47,602 nucleotides of DNA, taken from IMG/VR virus record IMGVR_UViG_3300025864_000021, positions 1 to 47,602 of that record; one strand, written 5' to 3'. The notes under the pieces are model-generated. The model saw only the letters and a program-made list of their open reading frames with translations. It was not told the origin of the DNA and made no database searches. Positions 30,924-38,031 of the stretch are shown one piece after another; within the stretch, counting starts at the first letter, position 1, and the number at the start of each line of letters is the position of its first letter. A program made the translations under genes and the position numbers. Source of the DNA: a virus.

Positions 30924-32142
30924 GACTTTCGGCCGCTTTGGATAAGGAATCTTCACCCCCAACGACAACACGCGGAAGACTGTTTGGCTCTGACAGTGCG
31001 TTGACAGTGGGAGAGCGTAAAAGCTCCCCCAACGAGACCGCGAGCGCGGCGTCCTGGCCGCTCATCAGGTGGCCGTAGCGGTCCATCGTGATCCCGATGC
31101 TGCTATGCCCGAGCCTGCCCTGGATTGCTCGAGGGTGAGCGCCGAGCGCGATGCTCAGACTGGCGGACAGGTGCCGGAGCTGGTGGAAGGTGAGGACCGG
31201 CAGCCCGATCGCCGCGGCAACCTTCTGGAGTTTGCGCCGGGCACCCTCGTCGGTACGAAGGCCGCCGTCTCGCTGAGGAAAGACGAGCTGCCGACCAACC
31301 CAGCCAGGCTTCGCCGCCCAGGCCACGAGCCGAGCAAACTGCCGATGCAGCGCGTCCATGCCCTCGACTGGCAGCACTACCAGGCGACGAGATGTTGCGG
31401 TTTTCGCGTCTTTGACTTCGAGACGCTTCTGCCCCGGTATGCGCGTGACCGACTTCTGAATCGAGATCGTGCTCCGCGACTCGTCTACATCGGCCCACGT
31501 CAACGCCAGTAGCTCGCCAGCTCGAGCGCCCGAGAGTATCGCGACGATGAAGAGGTCGGAGTCATCGTCGTCAATCACCGCGGCGAGGAACTCGCGAAGC
31601 TGCTCGGGTGACCAGAGAATCAACTCTTTCTTCCGGATCTTCGGGAGCTTGACGTGCATCGCCGGGTTGAACGTCAACTGCTGCCAGGAGATCGCGTCGT
31701 TCAGCGCGTGCCGGAGCACACCGTGAACTTTCTGGACGTAGTGAGCGCTCTTGCCGTCGCGGAGTAGATCGGAGATCATCCGCTGAATCTCGGGGATGCT
31801 CAGCTTCTTGAGGGGAATGGCACCAAGACGAGGGACTAGCACGACGTTGACGTAGTGCGTTACGTCATAGAACCACTTAGGCTCGACTGTCGGCTCAGTG
31901 GTATGCAGCCAGTCCGCCAGGAACATCGCGACGGTCGTCTTGGTGCCAACGACTAGCTTGCCTTTGTCGCGCTCTTTGAGCGCCTCGGCCAGCGCCGCAA
32001 ACGCCTCGGCGCGCTTGGCGTGGTAGGTGCACCAGACGCGACGCTCGCCGGTGTAATCCGTGCCGAGGTCCAGCGACGCGACCCAGCGGCCGTCGGACTT
32101 CCGCTTGTAGACCGAGCCTTGGCCGGGAGAGCGACGCGGCAT
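30892..32142 (-). CDS. int: Tyrosine-type site-specific integrase
   Basis: 416 residues. Residues about 5-60 form the arm-type DNA-binding domain (GQGSVYKRKSDGRWVASLD), about 65-165 the SAM-like core-binding domain, and 175-390 the catalytic domain. Catalytic residues are all visible: Arg in LSGARAGELLAL, Lys in the KDAKTATSRR hairpin, HxxR in FHQLRHLSAS, His in LGHSSIGITMDRYGHL and the Tyr nucleophile of that same motif. It catalyses integration and excision at the adjacent tRNA-Gln attP. GGAGG lies seven bases before ATG. The lipoprotein gene lies 29 bases upstream, so the two are probably cotranscribed. Confidence 0.96.
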   Translation of the reverse strand: MPRRSPGQGSVYKRKSDGRWVASLDLGTDYTGERRVWCTYHAKRAEAFAALAEALKERDKGKLVVGTKTTVAMFLADWLHTTEPTVEPKWFYDVTHYVNVVLVPRLGAIPLKKLSIPEIQRMISDLLRDGKSAHYVQKVHGVLRHALNDAISWQQLTFNPAMHVKLPKIRKKELILWSPEQLREFLAAVIDDDDSDLFIVAILSGARAGELLALTWADVDESRSTISIQKSVTRIPGQKRLEVKDAKTATSRRLVVLPVEGMDALHRQFARLVAWAAKPGWVGRQLVFPQRDGGLRTDEGARRKLQKVAAAIGLPVLTFHQLRHLSASLSIALGAHPRAIQGRLGHSSIGITMDRYGHLMSGQDAALAVSLGELLRSPTVNALSEPNSLPRVVVGGEDSLSKAAESQKKTPPDLII

Positions 32143-32171
32143 GGGCGGGCCTCCGAGGGGCGAGGGTAGCG

Positions 32172-32777
32172 CTAGGAAGGCGGGGGAAGGGCAAAGAATA
32201 CCGAACCGGTCGACATGAACATATTGGGGCGATAAAGCAGTGCTCCGGCCTTGTCGGCGATGAAGACAACATTACCCTTCATCTTGCCGCCGCCAAACAT
32301 CGAGCCTTGGAGCGCATTGCCAGCAGAAGACCCCATCATGTCCGATGCGAGCAAGTTCTTCTGGCTATCCACAAGAGAGAAGTTCGTGCTAGAAAGACCA
32401 AAGTTGTCAGCGGCATCTCCATCGAACTTCGCTTCCATAGCGATGATCTGGTAGTGGTTGTTCGGGTCTTTGGGTGTGTAGGTCGTGTATTCGCTAATTA
32501 CAAGTTTGTCTTGAACCGTCAAACTGACGACGCGTGCCTGAGCGCCTTTCCCGATGGTCACCCACTCGCCAGCGGGGGATGGTGAGGTAAGCGACGCTCC
32601 GGCGGCGGACTTCGTGGTAGCCGTAGGCGTCGCGGCTAGCATCGCTTTGAGACCAGCAATCTCGGTCGCCTGAGCATCGATCTGAGCCTTCATCGATGGG
32701 TCAGTGGCTGGGACGGCGGCCTGAGCGCACGCCGTCAGCAGGAACAGGGCGACTGCAATAGCCAGTAGGACGCGCAT
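32172..32777 (-). CDS. DUF4352-like lipoprotein, superinfection-exclusion candidate
   Basis: 201 residues from ATG 32777, with GGAGG seven bases upstream (an upstream in-frame start at 32834 would bury the signal). Residues 1-18 form a lipoprotein signal ending in a lipobox, LTAC, so it should be lipid-anchored on the outer face of the cytoplasmic membrane. A helical/Thr-rich spacer (20-60) leads to a beta-sandwich domain (about 65-195) with VISEYTTYTPKDPNNHY, FGLSSTNFSLVDSQKNL and KGNVVFIADKAGALL, the DUF4352 strand pattern. Between integrase and repressor it is likely expressed in lysogens. In other phages lipoproteins at this place block DNA entry of related phages. Confidence 0.75.
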   Translation of the reverse strand: MRVLLAIAVALFLLTACAQAAVPATDPSMKAQIDAQATEIAGLKAMLAATPTATTKSAAGASLTSPSPAGEWVTIGKGAQARVVSLTVQDKLVISEYTTYTPKDPNNHYQIIAMEAKFDGDAADNFGLSSTNFSLVDSQKNLLASDMMGSSAGNALQGSMFGGGKMKGNVVFIADKAGALLYRPNMFMSTGSVFFALPPPS

Positions 32778-32847
32778 AATCGTACCTCCGCGCGCCAACT
32801 TCCTTGCTAGCGCTCTTGGTATTGTCGCACACAATCGCCGGTCGCCG

Positions 32848-32908
32848 TGCTATAATAATGTTGCAGGACTGAACCCGGCGTATGCCGGGGTAGGCCCTGC
32901 TTCTTTTT
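32848..32908 (+). ncRNA. Possible tiny RNA: extended -10 promoter plus terminator hairpin
   Basis: TGCTATAAT (32848-32856) is an extended -10 box on the plus strand. A start near 32863 would give a 46-base RNA made almost wholly of a nested hairpin: GCAGG...CCTGC outside, CCCGGC-GTAT-GCCGGG inside, followed by TTCTTTTT (32901-32908). No good -35 box is seen. It lies between lipoprotein and repressor genes, opposite to both, and could be a small RNA or simply a terminator. Confidence 0.4.
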
Positions 32909-33527
32909 ACCTCGGCACCTTCATGACTTGAATGACCACGCCAAGCACCGCAAAGCCATCCGTTATATCGGCGTAGCCGTCGGCGTCAGCGTGCAACCTC
33001 GTACCGTGCTCATCAACCAAAAGGCGCTTGACATGAATGTCCCCGTCGCGTCTTGCCAAAACAATCGAGCCGCCACGCCACTCCCGATCCAAATCAACCA
33101 CGACGGTATCGCCGGGCTCGATCTGCGGTGCCATGCAATATCCGCGAACCGTGAAGGAAACCAGACTCGATGAAGCACCTTTCGGCGGCGTCATCGCCAC
33201 ATAGCCATCGGGCGCGGTAAAGCCGCCGCCAGCGCTCACCTCCGACACAATCGGTACCAGCACCACGCCGGTTAGGCCAGGCATCGGCGCGGTGTGCGGT
33301 AGCTCGGGTCCGACGTTGTAGCCAGCGGCAGCAAGGAGCGTGTTGGCGGGGATTTGGAGGTGAGTAGCGAGACGCTTTAGTCTGTCGGGATCGGGACGCT
33401 GGCGCTCGTCTGCTTCGACCTTTGCCAACCACGAGCGAGTGACTCGTGCGTTTGCCGCCAACTGACCTTGAGTAAAATCTAGTGACTTCCGAAGACGGAA
33501 AATCATCTGCCCGATAGTCTCAGTCAC
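32907..33527 (-). CDS. CI-like repressor (XRE HTH plus S24 domain, Ser-to-Cys)
   Basis: 206 residues. Residues about 5-65 are an XRE helix-turn-helix (LDFTQGQLAANARVTRSWLA). Residues about 90-200 are a LexA/CI-type S24 domain: the SEVSAGGGF segment fits the Ala-Gly self-cleavage site, HVKRL the general-base Lys. The nucleophile motif, normally GDSM, reads VRGYCMAP, so Ser is replaced by Cys. It should keep the prophage silent through the palindromes at 33550 and 33636. GTG 33527 is preferred because GAGGGG lies seven bases before it; an in-frame GTG at 33533 is too close. Confidence 0.88.
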   Translation of the reverse strand: MTETIGQMIFRLRKSLDFTQGQLAANARVTRSWLAKVEADERQRPDPDRLKRLATHLQIPANTLLAAAGYNVGPELPHTAPMPGLTGVVLVPIVSEVSAGGGFTAPDGYVAMTPPKGASSSLVSFTVRGYCMAPQIEPGDTVVVDLDREWRGGSIVLARRDGDIHVKRLLVDEHGTRLHADADGYADITDGFAVLGVVIQVMKVPR

Positions 33528-33549
33528 AACCACGCCCCTCTGTTCCGCC

Positions 33550-33567
33550 GTGGTACGAGTGTACCAC
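33550..33567. promoter_or_regulatory. Operator O1 at the repressor side
   Basis: Perfect palindrome GTGGTAC-GAGT-GTACCAC, 18 bases, lying 23 bases upstream of the repressor start. Its core is repeated at 33636-33651 over the early promoter. It should mediate repressor autoregulation. Confidence 0.75.
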
Positions 33568-33615
33568 TAGGCGGGGGAACAGCGATAGAATTGGACCAGA
33601 TTGCTGAAAAACCCA

Positions 33616-33651
33616 TTGACATTCGGAACGCGCCGTGATACACTCGTACCA
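33616..33651 (+). promoter_or_regulatory. Early rightward promoter with operator O2
   Basis: TTGACA (33616-33621), 17 bases, TACACT (33639-33644). The -10 box lies inside TGATAC-ACTC-GTACCA (33636-33651), which matches O1 read on the other strand (TGGTAC-ACTC-GTACCA) except for one base. Repressor bound here would block transcription of the Cro-like gene and the early operon. Confidence 0.8.
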
Positions 33652-33680
33652 TCAACCGAGCGCAAGAGGGGCAAGGCAGG

Positions 33681-33929
33681 ATGCTAGAACAGATCGTCAA
33701 GAAGCAGGAGGAATTGAGCCTGAACGATACTCAGTTTGCCGCCCTTATCGGGATTCCCCGAGAGACTTGGCAGAAGACAAAGACTGGCCAACGCCCCCTC
33801 AGCCGCCGAATCCTGATCCACGTTTTGCGCAAGTTCCCTGAGCTTCGGGAGGCCGCCGGTCTCTTTTTGCTCTCGGGTGTCCCAGGCGTCACAGTCATTG
33901 TGACAGCCGACACAACCACCGCCGCCTGA
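33681..33929 (+). CDS. Cro-like DNA-binding protein
   Basis: 82 residues, ATG after GGCAAGGCAGG, about 37 bases downstream of the early promoter -10 box. An XRE-like helix-turn-helix fills residues 5-50 (LSLNDTQFAALIGIPRETWQ then KTGQRPLSRRILI). The C-terminal part is hydrophobic and Thr/Val-rich (FLLSGVPGVTVIVTADTTT), which could be a dimer strand. Divergent placement from the CI-like repressor around shared operators makes a Cro role likely. First gene of the rightward early operon. Confidence 0.75.
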   Translation: MLEQIVKKQEELSLNDTQFAALIGIPRETWQKTKTGQRPLSRRILIHVLRKFPELREAAGLFLLSGVPGVTVIVTADTTTAA

Positions 33930-33941
33930 AAGGAGTCCACC

Positions 33942-34256
33942 TTGTCCACATCCTGGGAGATCACCGCGTCCGAGATGGCCGAGGTTCTGGACTGCCCGAA
34001 GTCGCGCGTCTACCGCCTGCTCTCGGCTGGCGTCATTCCGAGCCAGCAGGGCGAGGGGATGGACAGGGTGACTCATCGTGCCGAGTTCTTACGCTGGGTT
34101 CGGGACGGACGCCCCGAGCGCCAGATCACCGAGGAAGCGATTGCTCGCGCGGTCGCAAGAGCGCTCCGCGAGCTGCTGGCCGAGATGCAGCCGACGATCT
34201 CGCTGAGAGCAGTCACGGCGCGACCGACACGAATCTATCGGGAGGCCATTGGATGA
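33942..34256 (+). CDS. HTH (MerR/excisionase-type) DNA-binding protein
   Basis: 104 residues, TTG start after AAAGGAGTCCACC. The N-terminal part is a clear winged HTH of the HTH_17 type (ITASEMAEVLDCPKSRVYRLL, then AGVIPSQQGEG and a His-containing wing). The C-terminal half is a charged helix (EEAIARAVARALRELLAEM). It could be the excisionase or an early regulator; it competes for the excisionase role with the protein at 30325. Overlaps the next start by four bases. Confidence 0.7.
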   Translation: MSTSWEITASEMAEVLDCPKSRVYRLLSAGVIPSQQGEGMDRVTHRAEFLRWVRDGRPERQITEEAIARAVARALRELLAEMQPTISLRAVTARPTRIYREAIG

Positions 34257-34567
34257 CAGTCTCCACACTACCGAGCCTCCGCGTGCTGCCCGCTGTTGAG
34301 CCAGCGCCAACCGACTTCAACGCGCACTGGCATCTGTTCGGCTACTACCCTCGGACGAGGGACGTGTACCGCTTGGTTCGCACTTTCTACGCAGCATTCG
34401 ACCGCAACACGCCACCTACTGAGCTTCCCGCCACCGTGCGCGATTGCACCGAGCTTGCACTGGTATTTGGCGTCCATTGGACCGACATGGTGGACCAGTT
34501 CCGCGCAGCTCGAGGGCGACCACGGCGAGCGAAGCTCGGCGGGAAGCGTTCCCGCCAGGCGGCGTAA
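34253..34567 (+). CDS. Hypothetical early protein
   Basis: 104 residues, ATG overlapping the previous stop. A helical domain (RDVYRLVRTFYAAFDRN; VRDCTELALVFGVHWTDMV) is followed by a basic tail (ARGRPRRAKLGGKRSRQAA). The tail is encoded across copy 3 of the dispersed palindrome. The pattern suggests a small nucleic-acid-binding protein, but no family is recognised. Confidence 0.6.
   Translation: MTVSTLPSLRVLPAVEPAPTDFNAHWHLFGYYPRTRDVYRLVRTFYAAFDRNTPPTELPATVRDCTELALVFGVHWTDMVDQFRAARGRPRRAKLGGKRSRQAA
34538..34556. repeat. Dispersed GCGGGAA palindrome, copy 3
   Basis: GGCGGGAA, three bases, TTCCCGCC. Translated as GGKRSRQ, a different reading frame from copies 2, 4 and 5. It is followed after about 35 bases by GGCGGCTGAATAAACGGAG, similar to the sequence after copy 1. 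Confidence 0.8.
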
Positions 34568-34621
34568 CACGTCAATCATCGCACGCAACCAGGCGGCTGA
34601 ATAAACGGAGGTGACAACGGA

Positions 34622-34837
34622 GTGAGGACCGCAGCCAACGGTAGGAGGACAGCGATCTTGAACGCCCAGACAGACGCGATCGCGCTGCTCCTACGGGAAG
34701 TCAACCAGCCCGAGTATACCTGGGCGGAACGGAGGCTAATCCAGCGGGCGCATCGAACGCAGTACGTAGCCAATGTGCGAGCTTGTAGAGCGCTGTTTCC
34801 GCTGGAGACAGAAGTGATCAGACTTCGCGCAGCCTGA
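34622..34837 (+). CDS. Hypothetical small helical protein
   Basis: 71 residues, GTG start after GGAGGTGACAACGGA. All helical and Arg-rich (ILNAQTDAIALLLREVNQ; ERRLIQRAHRTQYVANV). Not recognised. Basic pI and position among early genes hint at nucleic acid binding, without direct support. Confidence 0.55.
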   Translation: MRTAANGRRTAILNAQTDAIALLLREVNQPEYTWAERRLIQRAHRTQYVANVRACRALFPLETEVIRLRAA

Positions 34838-34857
34838 ACCAGAGGAAGGGAAGCGTC

Positions 34858-35091
34858 ATGAAAGTCGCGTTCAAGGGTGAGATCTCCAGCATCGCGATCA
34901 AGCCCGGATTCGGCAACACCAAGATTCAAATCACGGTCTTCGATAACGTCGGCATCCACCAGCTCGCCGCGCTCATGAACCGGACTGTCGAGATCGTACT
35001 CGACGACGGCCAGCAGGAGTTGCCGGGCATCCAGGACGAGGCCGAGAGCCAGGAAACCGTTGAGCCAATCGCGCGAGTCTTGTTCGGCTGA
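34858..35091 (+). CDS. Hypothetical small beta-rich protein
   Basis: 77 residues, ATG after GAGGAAGGGAAGCGTC. Beta-strand opening (KVAFKGEISSIAIKPGFGN; TKIQITVFDN) followed by an acidic tail (DEAESQETVEP). It resembles small phage proteins that modify or inhibit host enzymes, but no family can be named. Confidence 0.6.
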   Translation: MKVAFKGEISSIAIKPGFGNTKIQITVFDNVGIHQLAALMNRTVEIVLDDGQQELPGIQDEAESQETVEPIARVLFG

Positions 35092-35121
35092 ACTGGACAA
35101 GCATCTAGCAGACAAAGAGAC

Positions 35122-35151
35122 GCCGCGAGTGGGGACAAATCCACTCGCGGC
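35122..35151. other. Intergenic hairpin in the early operon
   Basis: GCCGCGAGTGG (35122-35132) and CCACTCGCGGC (35141-35151), an 11-bp perfect stem with an 8-base loop. No T-run follows on the plus strand. It may limit transcription into the next gene or protect the upstream message. Confidence 0.55.
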
Positions 35152-35199
35152 AGGAAAGAGAAGTAAGCCCATTGTAGGGCTTGGAAAGGTAGTTGTCAA

Positions 35200-35613
35200 T
35201 TGACACAGGCAATCTACGGCAAGACCCCACTAGAGAAGGCCGAGGACGACGAGTTGCGACGCGGCGTGTACGAGCAACTCACGCGGGGGCAGCACGAGGC
35301 CCAGGGGTGGGCGGAAGTCCATGCCGACCGCGCGAAGTACCAGCTCACTCGCGACGACCAGCACGAGCGAGCCAAGCGAGTCTCCGATGCTGGCGTGGAA
35401 ACCATGCTACGAGCGGCGCAAGAGTTTACGGACACGCTCAACGAGTTGAAGTGCTTGACCGAAGCCGAGCGTGCCGAGGCGATCACGGCGATCGGCGAGA
35501 TCATCCGCGACTTGATGGCTTACCAGGCGACGTATCGACCACGGCCGGTGGAGATACGGACGACGGGCGGGGGCGAAAGCACGGGGCACCCGGGGTCAAG
35601 GACGAGCTGGTAG
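35200..35613 (+). CDS. Hypothetical coiled-coil early protein
   Basis: 137 residues with a TTG start. The start codon lies inside the perfect palindrome TGTCAATTGACA (35194-35205); AAAGG lies about ten bases upstream. Mainly helical and charged (EKAEDDELRRGVYEQLTRG; ERAKRVSDAGVETMLRAAQ), with a Gly-rich, disordered end. No recognised family. The alternative frame starting at 35193 runs through the structured region downstream and is less likely. Confidence 0.6.
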   Translation: MTQAIYGKTPLEKAEDDELRRGVYEQLTRGQHEAQGWAEVHADRAKYQLTRDDQHERAKRVSDAGVETMLRAAQEFTDTLNELKCLTEAERAEAITAIGEIIRDLMAYQATYRPRPVEIRTTGGGESTGHPGSRTSW

Positions 35614-35749
35614 TAGTTCCGAGGCCGGCGCGGTCGGCGCGCGGTGGGTGGTTCGAGTCCACTCCGGTCTCCTGGCGGAACACAATCCGCCACGCACCGA
35701 TTGCCCAGAGGCAACGGTAGGGCGAGAAACGCCCAGAGGTAACGAGACC
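35604..35749 (+). ncRNA. Structured leader with tRNA-like arms
   Basis: In order: a D-arm-like GAGC/GTTC (35604-35619, overlapping the end of the previous gene), a GCCG-7-CGGC arm (35624-35638), and a T-arm-like GGTGG TTCGAGT CCACT (35647-35663). Three small hairpins follow: TGGCGG/CCGCCA (35673-35692), TTGCC/GGCAA (35701-35714) and GGGCG/CGCCC (35720-35734). GGTCTC (35666-35671) and GAGACC (35744-35749) could close the last three. No acceptor stem pairs, so this is not a normal tRNA. It ends two bases before ATG 35752. Confidence 0.4.
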
Positions 35750-35751
35750 AC

Positions 35752-36468
35752 ATGGTTACAGAGACCCAAGCATCCCAGGCCCCTGAGGTTGACCCGTACG
35801 ACTCGGCCATGAGCGCCGAGGCACGGCCCGCGACACTCATCTATTTCGGCCAGGTAGACGTGGACATCTGGTACTGCATCCTCCAGCGCGGCATGGGCAA
35901 GGTTCCGTTCGACGCGGGGCAGCACAGTGCGGACCAGCGGCGCACGGCGATCGACTTGTCTCTCACCCCAATCCAGACGGGCAGCTACACGGTCAGACCA
36001 GTCAAGCGCGACATCATCGCCGAATCACGCGACTGGACGCAGATCGTCCGCCCGAGCCTTCAGACGTTGGGCGTCGACCTTCGCGGGCTCAAGGGCCGCT
36101 ACGCTCAGATTCAGATCGTGCCCAACGGCCAGACCTACCTGGACAAGACCACCGGCGAGAAGAAAGACTCGACTACCATCAAGTTCCTGACGGTCTACAA
36201 CAGCGAGTCTGAGTGCATCGCGGCACGAGAAGCGCTGTTCGGCACACGGCAAGACGCGACGACGACAGCAGCCGCGCCCGCCAATGCCACTACGTCGCGC
36301 GCCAACGACGCCGAGAAGACATCGGCAGCGAAGTTCCTGCCCGCTCTCGTCAAGATAGCCAACGGCGACATGGTCAAGCTCGAAGACATGCTCAAGAAGA
36401 ACGAGCTTACGAACCGCCACTTCACCATCGCGAGCCCCGAAATCCTGGAGCTGATTGCGCCCTTCTAG
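35752..36468 (+). CDS. Hypothetical protein, possible ssDNA-binding protein
   Basis: 238 residues. The N-terminal two thirds are beta-rich (TLIYFGQVDVDIWYCIL; GRYAQIQIVPNGQTYLD; STTIKFLTVYNSESEC), suggesting an OB-like or similar barrel. An Ala/Thr-rich linker (about 170-190) leads to a helical C-terminal part (KFLPALVKIANGDMVKLEDM) ending in a hydrophobic tip (ELIAPF). It is the first gene of a set with ERCC4 nuclease, RecT-like and Cas4-like genes, so an ssDNA-binding or recombination role is plausible. No diagnostic motif; treat as inference. Confidence 0.6.
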   Translation: MVTETQASQAPEVDPYDSAMSAEARPATLIYFGQVDVDIWYCILQRGMGKVPFDAGQHSADQRRTAIDLSLTPIQTGSYTVRPVKRDIIAESRDWTQIVRPSLQTLGVDLRGLKGRYAQIQIVPNGQTYLDKTTGEKKDSTTIKFLTVYNSESECIAAREALFGTRQDATTTAAAPANATTSRANDAEKTSAAKFLPALVKIANGDMVKLEDMLKKNELTNRHFTIASPEILELIAPF

Positions 36469-36475
36469 CTGCCCC

Positions 36476-36520
36476 GGGGCCTCGGCATCCCGCTGAGGCC
36501 CCTAAGCTTCGGCATGAAGC
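36476..36520. other. Two hairpins between recombination genes
   Basis: GGGGCCTC/GAGGCCCC (36476-36483, 36495-36502; 11-base loop) and then GCTTC/GAAGC (36506-36510, 36516-36520). The loops both contain GGCAT. No T-run; likely RNA-processing or a weak terminator in the 82-base gap. Confidence 0.45.
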
Positions 36521-36550
36521 AGTCAGGTAAGGGCACGGTGAGGTGACAGT

Positions 36551-37300
36551 TTGGGAATCCAGTCAGTGTTGGTGGACCAAAGAGAACCTTCCTGGGCGCA
36601 GGAGCTGAAGTTCGGCGGCGCGCCCGTTATGTCGATGCTGCTTGATACTGGCGACTTCGTCGTCACGTTGGACAACGGCGATGTCTTAGGAATTGAACGG
36701 AAAACGTGCAGCGATTTCCTAAACACCCTACGTGACGAGCGGCTGTTCCCGCAGCTCGCGAAGTTGCGCGACTTGACTCAATGGGCCTACCTGGCACTGG
36801 TAGGCAACATCCAGCCCGGTCCGGCGGGGACGTGCGTCGTCGACGGTCGGGCGAGTGGCTGGAACTGGGCGAGTGTCACCGGCGCATTGCTCTCGGTCCA
36901 GGAGTGCGGCGTCCATGTGCTCTACGTTGCGAGCGATGAAGATCTCGAGGCGTCGCTACTCAGGCTCGCAAACCGCGAGCGGCGCGCAATGCGCGTGCGG
37001 CCAGCGCGCGACCTCACCCTGGTAGGCGACGCGGAGACTGTGCTTGGCTCGTTGCCCGGCGTTGGTCCCGACCGCGCGAAGGCGCTGCTCGATTACGCTG
37101 GCTCGGTGGCATGGGCGCTGACGTGGCTCGCTGACGACACGATGCCGGAGAGCGCGGTGCCAGGAGTGGGGCAGGGGACGAAGCGCCGAGTGCGGCGGGC
37201 GCTGGGCCTAGACGACGCGCAGGCCCTCGCAGTGGTGCTCAAGGCGACGGGCAACCCCGTAGTTCGGGTGACTCAGGAAGAAATGGAGTTGGTTGGATGA
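36551..37300 (+). CDS. ERCC4-type (XPF/Mus81-like) nuclease
   Basis: 249 residues, TTG start with GGTGAGGTGACAG upstream. The ERCC4 nuclease motif is complete: VDQREPS (about 8-14), DTGDFVV (about 32-38) and GIERKTCSDF (about 47-56), giving the acidic and basic catalytic residues. A helix-hairpin-helix pair closes the protein (LGSLPGVGPDRAKALL at about 170-185; VPGVGQGTKRRVRRAL at about 213-228). XPF/Hef-family enzymes cut branched or flap DNA. In this operon it probably resolves replication or recombination branches. It overlaps the RecT-like gene by four bases. Confidence 0.92.
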   Translation: MGIQSVLVDQREPSWAQELKFGGAPVMSMLLDTGDFVVTLDNGDVLGIERKTCSDFLNTLRDERLFPQLAKLRDLTQWAYLALVGNIQPGPAGTCVVDGRASGWNWASVTGALLSVQECGVHVLYVASDEDLEASLLRLANRERRAMRVRPARDLTLVGDAETVLGSLPGVGPDRAKALLDYAGSVAWALTWLADDTMPESAVPGVGQGTKRRVRRALGLDDAQALAVVLKATGNPVVRVTQEEMELVG

Positions 37301-38031
37301 CGAACGAGTCTCGCGCGCTGGTAGCCCAGCAGCCACAGCTCTCAATGTCCACTTGGTCAGTGATCCAGGCGATCGCCCCAACGATGCACCAATCGCGGCT
37401 GTTCGGCGTCGCCAGTCCCGAAGCTGCCGCCGGCGTCATGGTTCTCGGTAGCGAACTAGGGTTCGGCCTCGCCGCGTCGTTCGACCTCATCGCCGTAGTT
37501 CAGGGCAAGCCGACCCTCAAGCCGATAGGCGCACTTGCGCTCATCTACCGATCTGGCGAGCTCGCCGGAATGAAAATTGAGGACAAGCCCGGCTCCTGCA
37601 CAGTTTGGATGAAGCGGCGAAACGGCTTTGAGTATCAGTTGACCTGGACGATTGAAGACGCCCGACGGGCGGGACTTGTGAAGGCGGGCGGCGCTTGGGA
37701 GACCTATCCGGCGAACATGTGCCGCTGGCGCTGTATCGGCTACGTCTCCGACGTGGTTTTCCCCGATGTGCTCGGTGGCCTTCGCCGTGCCGACGAGATG
37801 GGCGCGGAGATCGACACAACCGGCAACGTCGTCGATGCCGAGTGGTCAGTGGCACCGACACAACCCACCGCTGTCGTCGCCGAAGTAGTGGCTGCCCCCG
37901 CCGTTACCCTCGACGACCTCGTGAGCACCTACGGTGCCGACCGCGTGCTCGAAGCGGCGGGCGGGCGGATTCCCGGCACGTTGGACGAAGTAGCCGCGGC
38001 GGCCAGGGTGCTCGGTGCGAGTAATGGTTGA
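37297..38031 (+). CDS. RecT-like single-strand annealing protein
   Basis: 244 residues, ATG overlapping the previous stop. The order AAAGVMVLGSELGFGLAASF, then VVQGKPTLKPIGALALIYRS, then TWTIEDARRAGLVKAGGAW, ETYPANMCRWRCI and VFPDVLGGLRRADEM is typical of phage RecT-family proteins that coat and anneal ssDNA during replication and recombination. The last 60 residues are an Ala/Val-rich linker and a small helical end. It pairs with the exonuclease-like gene that follows. Confidence 0.78.
   Translation: MTNESRALVAQQPQLSMSTWSVIQAIAPTMHQSRLFGVASPEAAAGVMVLGSELGFGLAASFDLIAVVQGKPTLKPIGALALIYRSGELAGMKIEDKPGSCTVWMKRRNGFEYQLTWTIEDARRAGLVKAGGAWETYPANMCRWRCIGYVSDVVFPDVLGGLRRADEMGAEIDTTGNVVDAEWSVAPTQPTAVVAEVVAAPAVTLDDLVSTYGADRVLEAAGGRIPGTLDEVAAAARVLGASNG

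Noticed and set aside
34576-35199. 207-codon open frame on the minus strand
   Set aside because: The plus strand here has two genes with good ribosome sites and sensible proteins; the minus frame shows no recognisable pattern and crosses a hairpin.
35193-35720. 175-codon frame overlapping the gene at 35200
   Set aside because: It runs through the structured leader and has no ribosome site of its own; the frame starting at 35200 has a better protein pattern.
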